Below, one piece after another: positions 25,589 to 38,700 of a DNA stretch of 64,000 bases (its first letter is position 1; each line of letters starts with the position of its first letter). The notes under the pieces were generated by a model. The model saw only the letters and a list, made by a program, of their open reading frames with translations, was not told the DNA's origin and did not search any database. The translations under genes and the position numbers were made by a program. The stretch comes from Atopsyche davidsoni (taxonomy: Eukaryota; Arthropoda; Insecta; Trichoptera; Hydrobiosidae), in assembly GCA_022113835.1 (NCBI GenBank), contig JAILWY010000023.1, positions 10,106,001 to 10,170,000 on the forward strand. The letters are read 5' to 3'.

Positions 25589-26464
25589 TGTCTTCCATTG
25601 ATTGAATGGATCTCTGCCAAATTCTCGATATACTAGTTTCGTTTATGTCTCACTGTTTTCATCTCTTTCGTTGTATACCATATATAATCCGAAAACAAAA
25701 TGCAATCATTTGATAAGGATAGTCGTTATTTAAAAGCTAAAATGTTTTTTTTCTTTCTGTTTAACTACTTCACGATTGACTGAATTTTTATTTATGTGGC
25801 CGTTTTTCTGTTTTATAAATTTTAATATAAACTCCATTAAATAATCCAGACTGTGTTAACGAATTTTTCTTTGGTTTTCAAGTTGAATTTGAATTATTAT
25901 AATCATAATTCTATTTATTAATATAATATACTGCTTTCTTGCTTATAAACTTCTTTTTTTCTTCGCTAATCTGGATTCAGAGATAAACAATAAAACATAA
26001 GAAATGTCTAAAGCACAATCATGTTTGTCTATTATTCCATTTTCTTAATCACCAAGACCATATCGTAAATTAAAAAAAACCTATTTATATGATTATTAGT
26101 AAGTTTGAATACAAAATTTAGTTTTCAAGAATAGTCTATGAAAATAAAATAGATTTTTCTCACGTTCTTAATGTCAAGTAACTATTATATTTTTAACGAC
26201 TATGTGCTATGTTTGTGAAAAACTGGAATATACTTATAAAATCATTCCAAATTGTAAAAATACAGCAGGTAGGTTTTTAAAATTGTGATTCTATCGTGAT
26301 ACTAAATACTACACACAAATATTCGTATTTCGACAGTGGAATACGTTTGCAAAATAGATACGTGAAAAGAAGATTGTAACAAACATCATTCTTCAGTATG
26401 TACTTTTTGATAAAACTCCCAACATAACGGACAAGAATATATTATACCTCGTCCCGATTCCGCC
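25589..26464. other. AT-rich spacer, nothing recognised
   Basis: No gene, repeat or RNA is seen. Confidence 0.4.
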
Positions 26465-26482
26465 TTGAAACACGTGTTTCAA
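26465..26482. promoter_or_regulatory. 18-bp palindrome centred on an E-box
   Basis: TTGAAACACGTGTTTCAA is a perfect palindrome with the CACGTG core bound by bHLH proteins such as Myc/Max or Clock/Cycle. A role is inferred from symmetry only. Confidence 0.35.
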
Positions 26483-29191
26483 TTTTTTAAGTCAACTGGT
26501 AATTCCATTCCCTCAAATAAAAAGAGAACCACAATTTCCAAATATTCTGTGACTGAAATAAAAATGCTACAGATATAGGAAGGCCCTTTTATTATGCTAC
26601 CGAGGAATATGCTACCTGTTTATTTTGAATTCAAGAGTTACGTCTTACGGCTGGATATATGGAAATGTGGAATAATATTTTTATATGGTGAAATTTATAT
26701 ATAAAGATATATCCAGAAAAAAACACAAAGAGAGCGAACGGAGTTTTTATAAAAATATAAAGTCCCGGGTACCTCAATAGAATATATCTCTGAGGACCCA
26801 CTTTTCACATGAAACTTGAGTCGTTTAATAAATAATCAAAACACATTGGCGTGTGGGTGAGTGTTTCGGGATTTATTTCTAAAAGATTTTAAATTTTCTG
26901 ATTATTATATACAAATTTTCAGCGCGCACAATTTTATTAGTAATGCTTTATAATGCATTATTAATACAATTTTTTACTAATACAAGTTTACCTTACACAA
27001 CCAATTTACGCTGAGCTTTTTACAAAATTAGTCATTGCCTAGTCTCCCGAGTCCCGTACAAATACAGAAAATGGACAAAATAAATAGGATTGTTCAAAAT
27101 TCTCGCGGCTTCCATCGAAGCTCTCTGTTTCTGAGAAAGGGGATGGCCTGGCTGGGGCGGGGGCGGAGAAGGGGGCAGTGGTGGGATCAGACGCCATCTT
27201 TGTTTCTTTTGAAGCAGATAGATGTACGAGTATATGTGAGAATTCATGTATGTTGCCTTGCAAACTGAAAGATTGTAGAGGATTCAGTAACAAGGGATTT
27301 TTCAGAATATCTTGATAACAAAAGCTATTGTTGAGGTTAAAGTAATTTACAATTTTGCAGTTGGTATTGTATAATATACACATAAATGTGATATTAAAAC
27401 ATTAATAACTAAGCCAACAACTGCCTGGGGCAATACGTTTATTATTGCACACTTTTCAATTTATATTTTATTAAAAAAAAAAAATTGTTAACCGTACAAT
27501 ATTGAAAATCATAATTTAGTACTTTTAAGCGTCCTTCACTTTTAAGTATCAATTAAAATAACTGCTTTTATAAGCAGCTATGAAGATTTAGAAAATAAAA
27601 TAAAACATCCTGAAACAATCACAAAATTGTTATATCTCGAACCGCGCTAACCCTACACGCCCGGCACGGGGTGCACTCGGAGAGAGATGTTAAATGCAAA
27701 ATTAATCCACAAGTCAGGTCACGTGTGCAACGCGTGCTTCGGGTGATACTCTTAACTTAAATCCTGTGTTTACTCCTTCTCTCTAACAAACTATAAAACT
27801 TGTTTTCAGATGTGGACATCTAGAAATAATTCACTTTTCTGTTTGTACAAATACGTCGTAAAAATTCTGTGTTCAAAATACTATTAATTTATTTTGTTGT
27901 ATTGTTTTATATATATATATATTTATTGAATATTGGTTAACTTTATCAGAAACTTGTATTACTACATATATCCTTATATGTACAATAAAAACTCAAAATG
28001 AATTTTATTGTCATAGTTTTTTTTTTCTAGCAAATTTTATGGCTCAAAAAATACAAATCATCGCGTCGTGATAATTTTATTTTTTTTGTTTTTCATTAGT
28101 AACTCAAGACAGCATATAAAAAGACCCAATGTTCCCCAACACTATCAGTATATAAAAAGTTGTCATGGTGTGTTAATACAAACCAATCCACTTCGACAAA
28201 AACAAAACACACACATATGCTTGTGTTAACTATATTTAAAGAGTTAAATATTATAATATTTGAACAGATGACAGTTTGATAGTTTCTTGAAATCAGAAAA
28301 TATCAAAATTTTTACACAACTGACTCCTTTTTAGGCGCATAAAAAGATATTTAACGTTTGATTACAAAATGGATTCGATTCCCTCTTCATTGCTTATTTC
28401 AACATCGAAACAAAATTCAACCACGAGGAAGCTATTGAATATTTTATATCGGCATAAGCACCGGTTACGTCCTACGAGAGCTTGGAAATCAAATATGTTT
28501 TTACGAGTCGGGTTAACCTGGAAGGCAATTTCAAGAAATGATCGCTAAACTTGCCTAATTTCATAAAGCGAGCGAATATTACATGCTTCCTATTTATTGT
28601 CAATTTGAATTCGGCAGGAGATTTTTTTTGTAAAAGCTGAATCGATATGGCGTCTCTCAGTGAGCAGTCTTTGGAAAACATTCGATTACTGGTTTTATCA
28701 AATACTTGTATATTTGAACGGGCGGATACATGCGGATGTAGACGCTTCAAAAATAATATCGTAAACACTGCTGTGTTTATTTATACTTCGTTATGAAAAT
28801 ACAGCAAACGATAAACAATTAATATATATTTATAATATTTATACGCGTTATAAAAACAAAAATCGAGATATAAGCGCATCATCAATATATTTTTAAAAAG
28901 CGTAATTTCTTTTGTAAATTGGTTTTGTGAATTATACACATAACAAACTACTCAAAAAAACAACGTTATAAAATAATATTAAAAAAATAAAACATAATTC
29001 TGTAATAAAAGTATACATCTCGTGAAAACGAGGAAGCCGCGCCAGTTATCGGAGGAGTGTATTTATTTAGGCATGAATATGATATTTTTGCGCCGTATAT
29101 TTTGTCCAAAAGACAAACAAGATACGTCTTTCCAATCCCCATAGGTATAAATTTTCCATTTTCCCGTGTCTATTTTTTTCTTATCTCACAG
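26483..29191. other. AT-rich spacer with small GC-richer patch
   Basis: A GC-richer patch at 27030-27200 carries frames open on both strands but no domain. The rest is AT-rich with short TA runs. No gene is recognised. Confidence 0.4.
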
Positions 29192-29238
29192 AGAACGAAC
29201 TCCTATCTTTCACTCACCAAAGGCGGGACCCAGTGTAG
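29192..29238 (+). other. Candidate 47-base exon, plus strand
   Basis: A strong acceptor (TTTTTTTCTTATCTCACAG, AG at 29190-29191) and a strong donor (GTGTAG|GTAAGCC at 29238/29239) enclose 47 bases that are open in two of three frames. No other exon can be linked to it. The peptide is not recognised. It may belong to a long non-coding RNA or be chance. Confidence 0.3.
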
Positions 29239-30627
29239 GTAAGCCAACCTATAGGGTAATCCGAAATGTATTGGATTTATATTTCCCATGAGTTTACTAC
29301 AAATTTGATGTTTTCAATATTGCGTATGTGTTGTATCCTACTTATAACTACTGTACAACCGCTTGTTAAACTTAAATAGCTTTAAAAATGAATACTATTT
29401 TAATTAGTTAGGTATTAAACTGTTTCCTTCGAGATAAGTTAATATAAATTATGTTTGATTTCATATATTATTTTACAGTTTCATAAGAATATTGATTTTA
29501 CTTGAGCGCTAAGGGAAATTTAATCATAATGTTATTGAATAGGTGTTCGGTTTACACTCTCTTTCGTGGGATCAAAATTAAAATATCCAATGATTGTTCT
29601 TGTGGATTTTTGATCATAGAGAAATGATAGTCGATTTATCAATAACACAATGCTTATTTGAAGTAAGGTTTGCAAATAAACTCGTACGGTTACGTTGAAT
29701 TCAAATCCCGATATCGTGCTCGTTCTGTCGGGTTTGTTTTAATGATTTCGATATAAGTAAAGGGAGTTGAATTACAACCATAGTTTATGAAGTAAAAAAT
29801 AAATATGATAAAATTATTTCAAAAAGCATACATTGAAAATGTAGAACTTGATCGATAGTAGTTTTTTTCTTCTGAGATAATAATTGCTTTGTTAGTTTGC
29901 ATTCAGCCTGTGTTCTCGTAGACTTCATACGGCGTGTATTATCATAAAGCGCTCAATCGATTTATTTCAGAATGTATGGGGAGAGCGCGGGTTTTATCTG
30001 ACGTGCGCCTCGCCAAGAAGTTTATCTATAAAGAAATTCACATACGACGCTTTGCATATTTCATCGACAAAATACTATATAGTAGTAATAAAACACGGCA
30101 GCGCAGCTCGAAACATCGTAAATTTGTACGTTCGCATAAGAATGGCCCGCTATGAATCCAATTTATGCCCTTTTGCTCCGAACGAATTGAATACAAATTT
30201 ATTATACCCGGTATTAAATATTTAAATATAAACGAAATATTATTAAATCAAAATGAAACGAATAATATCAAAACCATATAACATTAAATCTACCTACCGG
30301 AAAATATTTAATATGTGAAAGATTTAAAATAATTATTACTTTTTACATTTAAAAAGCGTAATATAAAAATAAACTTCGTATTTTTGGATATTTTCAATTA
30401 ATTTATATGCTTATACAGGCGACTGAAGTTTCAATATTCAGATAAATCTATTGGCTTACTTATTTACTAATGAATAATTCATTGTATGTTTGATCAAAAC
30501 AAGCTCAAAGCACGGGTAACTGTTCTTACCTAGATATTTCAGAACAGTTTATAGTAAATAAGCTCATCAGTGTTAGCGAGGGGAATATTTCAGTAATATA
30601 GTACTGAAATATTTCAGTAATATTTCA

Positions 30628-30628
<1 letters not shown>
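29239..30628. other. AT-rich spacer
   Basis: No gene is seen. Immediately before the TA tract, about 30588-30630, the unit ATTTCAGTA is repeated three times, once next to an inverted copy. Confidence 0.4.

Positions 30629-30675
<47 letters not shown>
30629..30675. repeat. (TA)n microsatellite
   Basis: An alternating TA tract of 47 bases. Confidence 0.97.
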
Positions 30676-30679
<4 letters not shown>

Positions 30680-31632
30680 CTATCGTGCAAGCATTTTCAA
30701 GATGGGCAAAAAAATATATGTACATATCTATATAGGATCTCTGAATGTGAGATAAAATAGCTTCTCCTCTCGCAAAACTTTTTGATATCCGGCAGCCATG
30801 TCAAAATGACTGCCTGCGGAAAAACAAGTAACATTTCACAGAAACCGTACAAGAAAGCAGACAAAGAAATATGATCGACATCCTCCATTTGCATTTGTCG
30901 GAGTACGGAGATCAAAAAATACGAACACGTCGTACTGGAATATAGAAAAAAACATAATTTATCATCCGAAAAAGACGTTTCCTATAAAAATATAGTGAAA
31001 CGCTCCCGAAACGTATCTACTCAATCTTATTCCCCTTTGCTTTTATTCTAAAGATCGCTCTGTTATAATTTAGAAAAGTAAATTATCCTCGAAGAAAATA
31101 TAGGTAATTTTAAATTTACATATTGTTTCGTAGAATTACACGAATCAAACATTAGTAAGAAGAGAACGATATATCTACATTTCAGCCATATTTTGAAATC
31201 ATGGAGGAGAACCCTTGCTAGGGTAATCGAATGTCAAAAATAAAGGGATGTTCACTGAGATATACAAGGTGAAATTCAAATAATTGGCAATTTAAAATGT
31301 CACGCGTTTCTAACGCACCTTCGCCTTTTGTGGGCTCTATTCGGAGATCGTTCGGGGCGTATATTCAATATAATATGTATTTTTTTATAAAGCACATTTT
31401 TCAAAGGATTTTACGAGAAATTTGGGTGGTTTTGACTCATTGTTAGGCCTTTATACGACGAAAATGATTATAGCGGATATATGTTTGTTAAAATTTTATA
31501 TTTTAAGTACCTGGAATCAGTGAGCTAAACTCACAGCTGAAGAATACTACGAACAACTTGAAATACTGGTTAACGAGACTGATACAAACATTCTTTTTTA
31601 TTCGCCGGCAAAAATATGTTAAGTAATAATAT

Positions 31633-31635
<3 letters not shown>
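30676..31635. other. AT-rich spacer, nothing recognised
   Basis: No gene or repeat is recognised. A 72-codon minus-strand frame at 30697-30915 has no domain. Confidence 0.4.

Positions 31636-31687
<52 letters not shown>
31636..31687. repeat. (TA)n microsatellite with palindromic flanks
   Basis: An alternating TA tract of 52 bases. Its flanks AATAATATTACTATA and TATAGTATTATT are themselves near inverted repeats, so the whole stretch can form a cruciform. Confidence 0.95.
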
Positions 31688-31690
<3 letters not shown>

Positions 31691-31859
31691 TTATTTTTAC
31701 GTAACACAAATTTAACGTAACATTATATAAAATAAAAAAATTGAATTTCGCAAAAAGCGATTAAAGGGGCGAAAACAAGTTTATATAACTTAGTGGCTTT
31801 GTTTTGAAATTGCACTGACTGCGCCCGTCTAAAAAATAAACTGGGACTTAACACACTTT

Positions 31860-32440
31860 CTAAGAAAGAGAAAGTTAAAAGTGGGGTGGCGGGATGGGCG
31901 GGGGAGTCTCCTGGCGTCTGGGCGACCTCATTACGGAGAGAAAAGGCCGAGGGAGACAGCTCCCCCCTCAAATCATACAACACACGCCGCCCATTAGAGA
32001 GGGACAATGCGAGGAGCGCGCCGCCGCGTGGGGGCGAGCGAGACGAACGCAGCGACTCGGCGCCCTCCCCCGCATTAAACTAAGTAACATCTCCCCTATT
32101 CACAAACACCGGATGTTGCACGCTCCTAATTTGCGGGCAGGTTTTGCGCGCACATCTGCGGGGGCGATAATTTAGCTCGGGACTGTGAATGAGCGCGGGT
32201 TCAGTGATGAAGTCCTTAACCTATCTCAACGCCGCGTCTCGCTCTCTCCGCCGCTTATTAGGGTGTTGCATCTCGCCCGGCTCCATTCATAATGGATTTA
32301 ATTATCGTACAGTACTCGGCCGGGACGCGCTTTATAGGTCTCGGCCTTGAGTACTTTGGGGCGCGTTGGGAAAGGTCGCGGTGGTTTTTGAGTAAACGCC
32401 TCTGGGGTGGATGAACCTGCAATGAAGATAATGTTTATTA
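31860..32440. promoter_or_regulatory. Large GC-rich candidate conserved non-coding block
   Basis: About 580 bases of CpG-rich sequence in AT-rich surroundings. It contains a homeodomain-type core in GGATTTAATTATCG (near 32292) and AT-rich islands within GC-rich sequence. Open frames overlap on both strands and show no domain. I infer an enhancer or CpG-rich promoter; no splice or start signal settles this. Confidence 0.35.
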
Positions 32441-33290
32441 GCAACTTGTGGATTGCGCACAATGTTGCGCATATTGCTACAAATACAGCTTGTTGCGCGC
32501 ACTTAGCGCACTTATTCCTGTGCGATATTATGATTCTTGAGCAAATAAGATTTCTTGTTTTCAGAACTGCGTAAGCTATTTAAAGATTGGATATTAGTTT
32601 TTTTTACCAAGAGGATAGTAGCTGGTTCACAAGTTCTGTCATAAACAAATTACAAAATAGCTATAATAAACATATTTATATTGAAATTATGACAAGATTC
32701 TCATTTCTAGCACCCTTAGAAAAGTTTGACCTTTAAAGGTTGATGCGATATTTTCCATATAAATAGAAATATTATCGAGATATTTGCATTTTCATTTTGC
32801 GACTCAATGTATTCCTGATGTATTTTTCATTCGTTTCACCTCACGCACGTATTTCTACGAATAACATTCACATAGTCCTTTCAAAATCCAGTCGGTACAT
32901 ATAATATAATCTATTTCCCTTCACATTTTCGATCATGCCAGAATTTTCATCTCCATGTATTTCCACGCTGACTTCCGCTGGCGGCTAGGATCGATCTGGC
33001 CCAGTGCTTCTTAAACTTGTTTTAATAAATACTTATACAACACTAAGAATAAGACAATTTGAATCTTTTTTGGTCGTTAACGTCTTTAATTTAAAAACAA
33101 CAGAACTCCCAAGATTATAACACTCCTTATGTATATAATTTAATACTTATATTGAATTATTAAAAATGATATACTACTTATAAATATAAGTGCTAAATTT
33201 TAGTTTCAGCTGTCTTTATTTTTCTTATATTACATGAAATGATTCATTTCAATATGTTCATTATACTTAAACTTTTTATATTTGTGACAG
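32441..33290. other. AT-rich spacer
   Basis: No gene is recognised. Confidence 0.4.
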
Positions 33291-33560
33291 AAGAAGACAG
33301 CTGCGTTATGTTCTCATAAAATGGCGGTTCTTCAATTGGAGTGGTTACTATTTCCATTCCCGAAGTCATTTCTTTTCGGATTTTAAATTTCCAAAACACC
33401 CTCCAATCCCGCGCAGAAGCAGCGCGGGGACCGAATTATATTTCCACATAATAATATACATCGCCCGCCACGTCATTACTCACCCGGCCCTGCCATTTCT
33501 CGTGACGCACACTCTCGCGCGCGTGAACGTGCAGCGCCATTGTTGGCGTGTGTAGGCGAG
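33291..33560. other. GC-richer block
   Basis: Includes AAAATGGCGG (near 33319) and a CG-rich stretch at 33470-33550. No coding content is recognised. Possibly regulatory. Confidence 0.25.
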
Positions 33561-33930
33561 GGCCGGACTTGGAAAACCACAAACGTTTTACACTCAATTC
33601 TAAAAATTATTTTTACAATAAAAACCTTAATGATGAATCGAGTTATATAAATATGAACCGCCGGGCTGAATTTAACCCTGCAATTACTGATACATTATAA
33701 ACATTAAATCTTAACAAGTTATTTATAAAAGTTAAATAAATTTAAAATGTATAAATAGTGTATTTTAAGGTATTGAATGATATCTACTATTATTTAATAT
33801 AATTCTATTTCGCAGCAAAATATTATTATTTTCATGGGTGCCTTGTTAGAACAATAAAATATTTAGTTCTTTTGAGTAAGTTGTGGTTTTATTTCTTATA
33901 AAAGGGGGGTTTAAACACCTTCTTTCCAGG
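33561..33930. other. AT-rich spacer, nothing recognised
   Basis: No gene or repeat is seen. Confidence 0.4.
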
Positions 33931-34060
33931 CACAGTGTGCTCTCAGGGGCGTGGCTCTACAAAGTAGAGCCTCCGCGGGGGCGGCAGGGAGGAGGGCGGA
34001 TATCACTCCTAAGCCTGAGCCCGGGACGAACAGGTACTAACTTAAGCTGCACGTGTGAGG
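33931..34060. promoter_or_regulatory. Sp/KLF-site block with hairpin
   Basis: Contains the KLF/Sp-type site AGGGGCGTGGC (33945-33955), overlapped by a perfect hairpin GGCTCTAC-AAA-GTAGAGCC (33953-33971), then GGGGGCGG and GGGCGG runs. The same 11-mer recurs inverted at 63866-63876. A regulatory role is inferred. Confidence 0.35.
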
Positions 34061-34379
34061 AGACCTTTCCTGCCTTCCTTGTGTAAATTTGGACTTAAAT
34101 TCAGCTGTTACTTCTTTTGAAACTATATTATCTTCATGCAAGAATAATCGATATCGCCTTACTTCTGCTCTTAGTTACTGAGAATCATTCAAAACCTCTA
34201 TTTTTTTAAATTGTAAATCATTATCATTCAGCACATTTTTATGAGCAAAATATACTTTGTATGATTCAAAATATTAATAGATATCATACGAATATTTTAA
34301 AATGAAAATATTTTTTATTTGGGTGACATACATATACTCTCGTACTAATTGGTAAAAGTTTTCTAGAAGTGTAACTAAA
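34061..34379. other. AT-rich spacer, nothing recognised
   Basis: No gene is seen. Confidence 0.4.
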
Positions 34380-35275
34380 AGTAGTCTTTGCACCGTAGAA
34401 AGTAGTCGCTGGGCCCCGCTGCGTGAGGCGCTCACCGGAGAGAGGAGGGGAGCAGATATTCATTTTCATCTTGAATTCCATTTTTGCGTTATTGGCAGAG
34501 AGTACGCAGCTCAGAGGCGCTAGTTGAGTTTCGTGAAATGTATGTAATCCAAAATTGGATCCGATGTGTAAAAGAAATAACATTTTCAGGACGTCACTAC
34601 CCTCACAAACAAGACTCAAGAATTCTTATAAATTTTCTTCTCCGCGGTTTGCGATCGTCACATTCGCATCGCGCGACCCCTCCCCTCGGCCAGGCCCGCG
34701 GCGATGCGAGTCTGCCCGCGGGGACACGGCAACTCTTCCGAGCCTACATGAAGTCGACTACGAAGCCGGCACAATACGTAAAATATACAATATCTTTGCG
34801 GGGCTTGTATATTCCCACTTCGAATTTCATATATAATGTAGGTGTCGGGAGATCCCCCTCCCTCGCTCGCGGGGCCCTCCCTCGTAACGAATGTCGCTAG
34901 AAAACGAAACTCGGAGAAGATTGAATACGTACAAATGTGGTGGATCAGAAAGCGACTATATATTATTATATTTTATACCTCCGAGTGTAATATGAGGCGG
35001 GGATCTATCTCGGAAGCGTTCCCTTTGTGAACGCTTTTCGGGGAAAATCGGCTTTATCCGGAGAGCCATCGTGGCCGACGAGAAACTATGGAGGCGAGAA
35101 TAGCAGGCCGGCGATAGCGTAAAATATGATAGCGAATCGCATAAATCTGCCGTCGCCGGAGCAAACACCCGCCATTCTCATGTTTCTGCGCTTGTTCTGC
35201 TGTGCCGCGGGCGCACCTTGTTTGCCGAGCCGGGACGCCAAGCTTTCGCGGGGATATTTACAAAGCATTATCTAA
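34380..35275. other. Long GC-rich block
   Basis: About 900 bases with above-average G+C and many CpGs. Frames of up to 138 codons are open on the plus strand, and other frames overlap them on both strands. None has a recognisable domain, a typical start or a splice border, so composition explains them best. Candidate regulatory region or CpG-rich promoter. Confidence 0.3.
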
Positions 35276-35479
35276 TAAGGCTAATTGTGACAAAAAATAA
35301 TATAACACATTCACATACATAAATATAATTCATACTTTAATAAACGCACGCTCAAGAATATCTGAAAATAATTACCAAACTGATAAAATATTTCCCCCAC
35401 AAAATATTAATAATTGCATAAAAATATAATATATTGATCGAAATAATATATTTGTTATATTAACTCCACATAGCTTCAA
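35276..35479. other. AT-rich spacer
   Basis: Nothing recognised. Confidence 0.4.
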
Positions 35480-35730
35480 AAATAACTACCAAAGCGCGGT
35501 ACTAAGTACTATCTTCACTTATCTAGGCCTAAGCGCCATACTAAGAAGCGATAAAGGTAACGCAAACGAGTATCTAAATTGCCTAATTCCGATCAAAATA
35601 CTCTGCGGCTAGAAAATATACAGAGACGCGGTGGGGCTGTGATAGCGGAAGGGGGAGGGGACACGGGCCTCATCCCCCGCGCCCCTCCTCGCCCTCCCGT
35701 GGCAGACATGATAGGAAATCTATTATCCTC
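35480..35730. other. GC-richer candidate regulatory block
   Basis: Mixed composition with a G/C-rich core at 35625-35705 (runs of G then of C). No coding signal is seen. Confidence 0.25.
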
Positions 35731-38700
35731 AAAGGAGACTTAGCCGTAAAGAAAATTTGTTCCCTATACTTCGTCCCATAATCTTCTACACTACCTATAC
35801 GATGTATAAAATGTACACTACAGCTCTTTGGCAGAGCAGCTTCGTGAAAAGAAAGTCGACAATATATTTCATTTAATTTTTTTACTAACCATTTATTTTT
35901 TTAAACATTTTTTTAGCTTTCTGAGGTCTGTAATTGTACATGTCTTTGTAAAAAAAATATTCATACGGGTATCTTGGCTTATAAAGGTTAATTTATAATA
36001 TAATTTTGATGAAATTATAAAAAGAAATCTCTTTTATAAATTTTATTATTTTTTTTACTGAAAGGATCAATTATTTCTTTACTTTTATATAGGTGAACTT
36101 TTCTTCTTTTGACATTATTTAAAGAACTTAATAGGACACCAAAATACGTGGCTAAATTCTAACATCTAATAATTGTATGTAATAAGTTATAGGTATAATC
36201 ATTTTAATACCATGATATTGACTTTTCGTCGAATTCGTTAAAAAATTACTACTTACTATAAGAAATAATTTTTCATAGCTTTGACTCTTTTCTTGTACGC
36301 CAAAAAAGCAAGAAAAAGGTGTTATAAAAAAGTTGAAAATAAATAGTTGAAATCAATATATATACAATATGTTATCACGTTAGTTTTATTGTAATAAACA
36401 AGGTATGTAAAAGTGTTTTAAAAATATTTTTTACTATATTTTTATATATCTATTATATACATAAATTTAATAAATTATGTTTATAGGGAGGTCTTTAAAG
36501 TAAAATAAGGTCTCCCCTTGTATCATATTACACGGCACAAGGGTAGAACCATTTCGGAACAATGCGACTGTACAGCTGAGGTCTTCCATAGAAAGGGATA
36601 CAAAATGAAATTCCACGTTTTACTTAAGAAAGAGTAAAGGGTATATTCAAATCCATATACATAAGTACTCGCAGAATTGTCGGCTACACTTAAAGTCTGT
36701 AAAAAAATATTTATTTTGAAAAATATACCAGCTTTTATTTACAAAAACTTACAAAATGTATGTAGTATAAAATGGTATATAAATTAAAAAATAAAATATT
36801 AAAAATACATTTATACTTTTTAAAAATCACTCATTAAACGTTATTTCACGCATTATAATTGCTATCCAAAAATATTGACTTAAAATACAAAGATTTTCAT
36901 ATATTTTTATAATACGTTATAGAAATCGCGAAGAAAAAGGGCATTGTTTTACAGTTACAAGTTATTCTTGAGATTCAACTAAAAACATTTTTTAGCACAA
37001 AAACAATTTTAGCTAAAATATTTTTTTAATGTCAAAAAATACCTTAATTTGTGTTGCAGACATTGTGTGAAATATATCAATTATACAGACACTATTGTTT
37101 GTTATTACATTTTAACTGCTTCGACTCGCTTTACCCGTGCATAGCATTTATTTCAGCATTATGATAATACATAAACATACTCGGAATAAATATATGAAAC
37201 ACAAGAATTCAAATGAAGCTTGTATAGAACAACGTTAAAAAGAGATCACATTGGAAATTCAAATCCACCGCTAGCTTCAAAGGATAAGCTCTAAAGGAAA
37301 AATCCAAATCCCGGCTCGTGGTTCCCTCAAATAACAAAATGGAAATTTCGAATATAACAGGGTAAGGATCTCGCGACATTTTATACTATTTCTGCGTGTA
37401 GGTATATGGATAAATAAAATTATTCAAATGTCTTTATTATAAAATATATTATTATTCGCCATCTTGAATGAAGGAATCTTGAAACCTGAAATAACAGCAA
37501 GAATGATATTATTTTAGAATGTTTAAAATTTACCGTGTCTTTTTTGATAAAAATGTTGCATCAAGATACAAATATGTCTTTAAAAAAAAATCTACCAATA
37601 AAATACACGCATTTAATACATGTAACCAAATGTACGGTTTGAATTTGTGTTTATGTATAGCGTATTTTTGTAACAATTATATTTTTTGATGAGAAAATCT
37701 TTTATTTATAAATAAATAATCTAATTGGTTATAACACATTGCCTCAATGTACGGAAATATAGGAAAATATCATCTAATCAATGGTTTATTTAATTATCAA
37801 ATGTGAATACGGAGACACAAAAGAAATATTTGAATAAATTTAAAAATACACTTTCCAAATTACATTTGAAATAACAACCTGTTTTTTAACCATATTATTA
37901 TATAATATTATATTGGCACATGACTTCATTGCAATGAAGTACATAAATTAGTGTCCAACTACAATTAAATCAAACCTTATATTTTATTATTTCTTTCCAA
38001 ATACATACTATTTTTATTTGGGGAGTTACAAATTGATGAATAAGAAATTTAAAAAAAACCCACATATAACAGAGATTTCTAGATCGGTTGAATTCGGCCA
38101 CAGTATAGTAGCTAACGAGTACTTCAGGATGTCGCACATCAAATATGCACATATTTTTCTGATACTCAACAAATATCCAAAGAAGCCTCCACCCTTTCGC
38201 CTGTCTCGCGGTGCTGCGCTCACATCTGAGGGTAGTTATACTGATTGTTGCCATTCACAGGAGGGGTCGTTGAACCACGAGGGGTGATTCCTTTGATGTC
38301 AGAAAGACGTAAGACGTACAATTCAACTATTTCCCCGCGTGATTCTCGCGACTCAATCTTCATGTGAAATCGCGCCAAGTCCTCTGAGAAACGACTTGCT
38401 AAACTATGCGCATTTTTTCAAATATGCTATTTTATGCGAAGGTTTTAGTTACAATAGTAGCAAAAGAACAAGAAGCTATTTTTTCAGACTATAATTTAAT
38501 AATTTTAAAAGGTATTTATGAAAATAATGTTTTTTTTAAATAATTGTTTGTAAGTAATAAATAAAAAAAAAGAAACACGACCCGTATCAATTTTTTTATT
38601 TTTTAACCAAATATACCTATTTAAGAAAGAATACATAAAATCTAAACAAATTTTTATTTTAAAATTATTATCAGAACTGAGTGTTTATTTTTGGCGTTTT

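Noticed and set aside
34484..34900. 138-codon plus-strand frame
   Set aside because: Other frames are open over the same GC-rich block, and there is no domain, start context or splice border; composition explains it.
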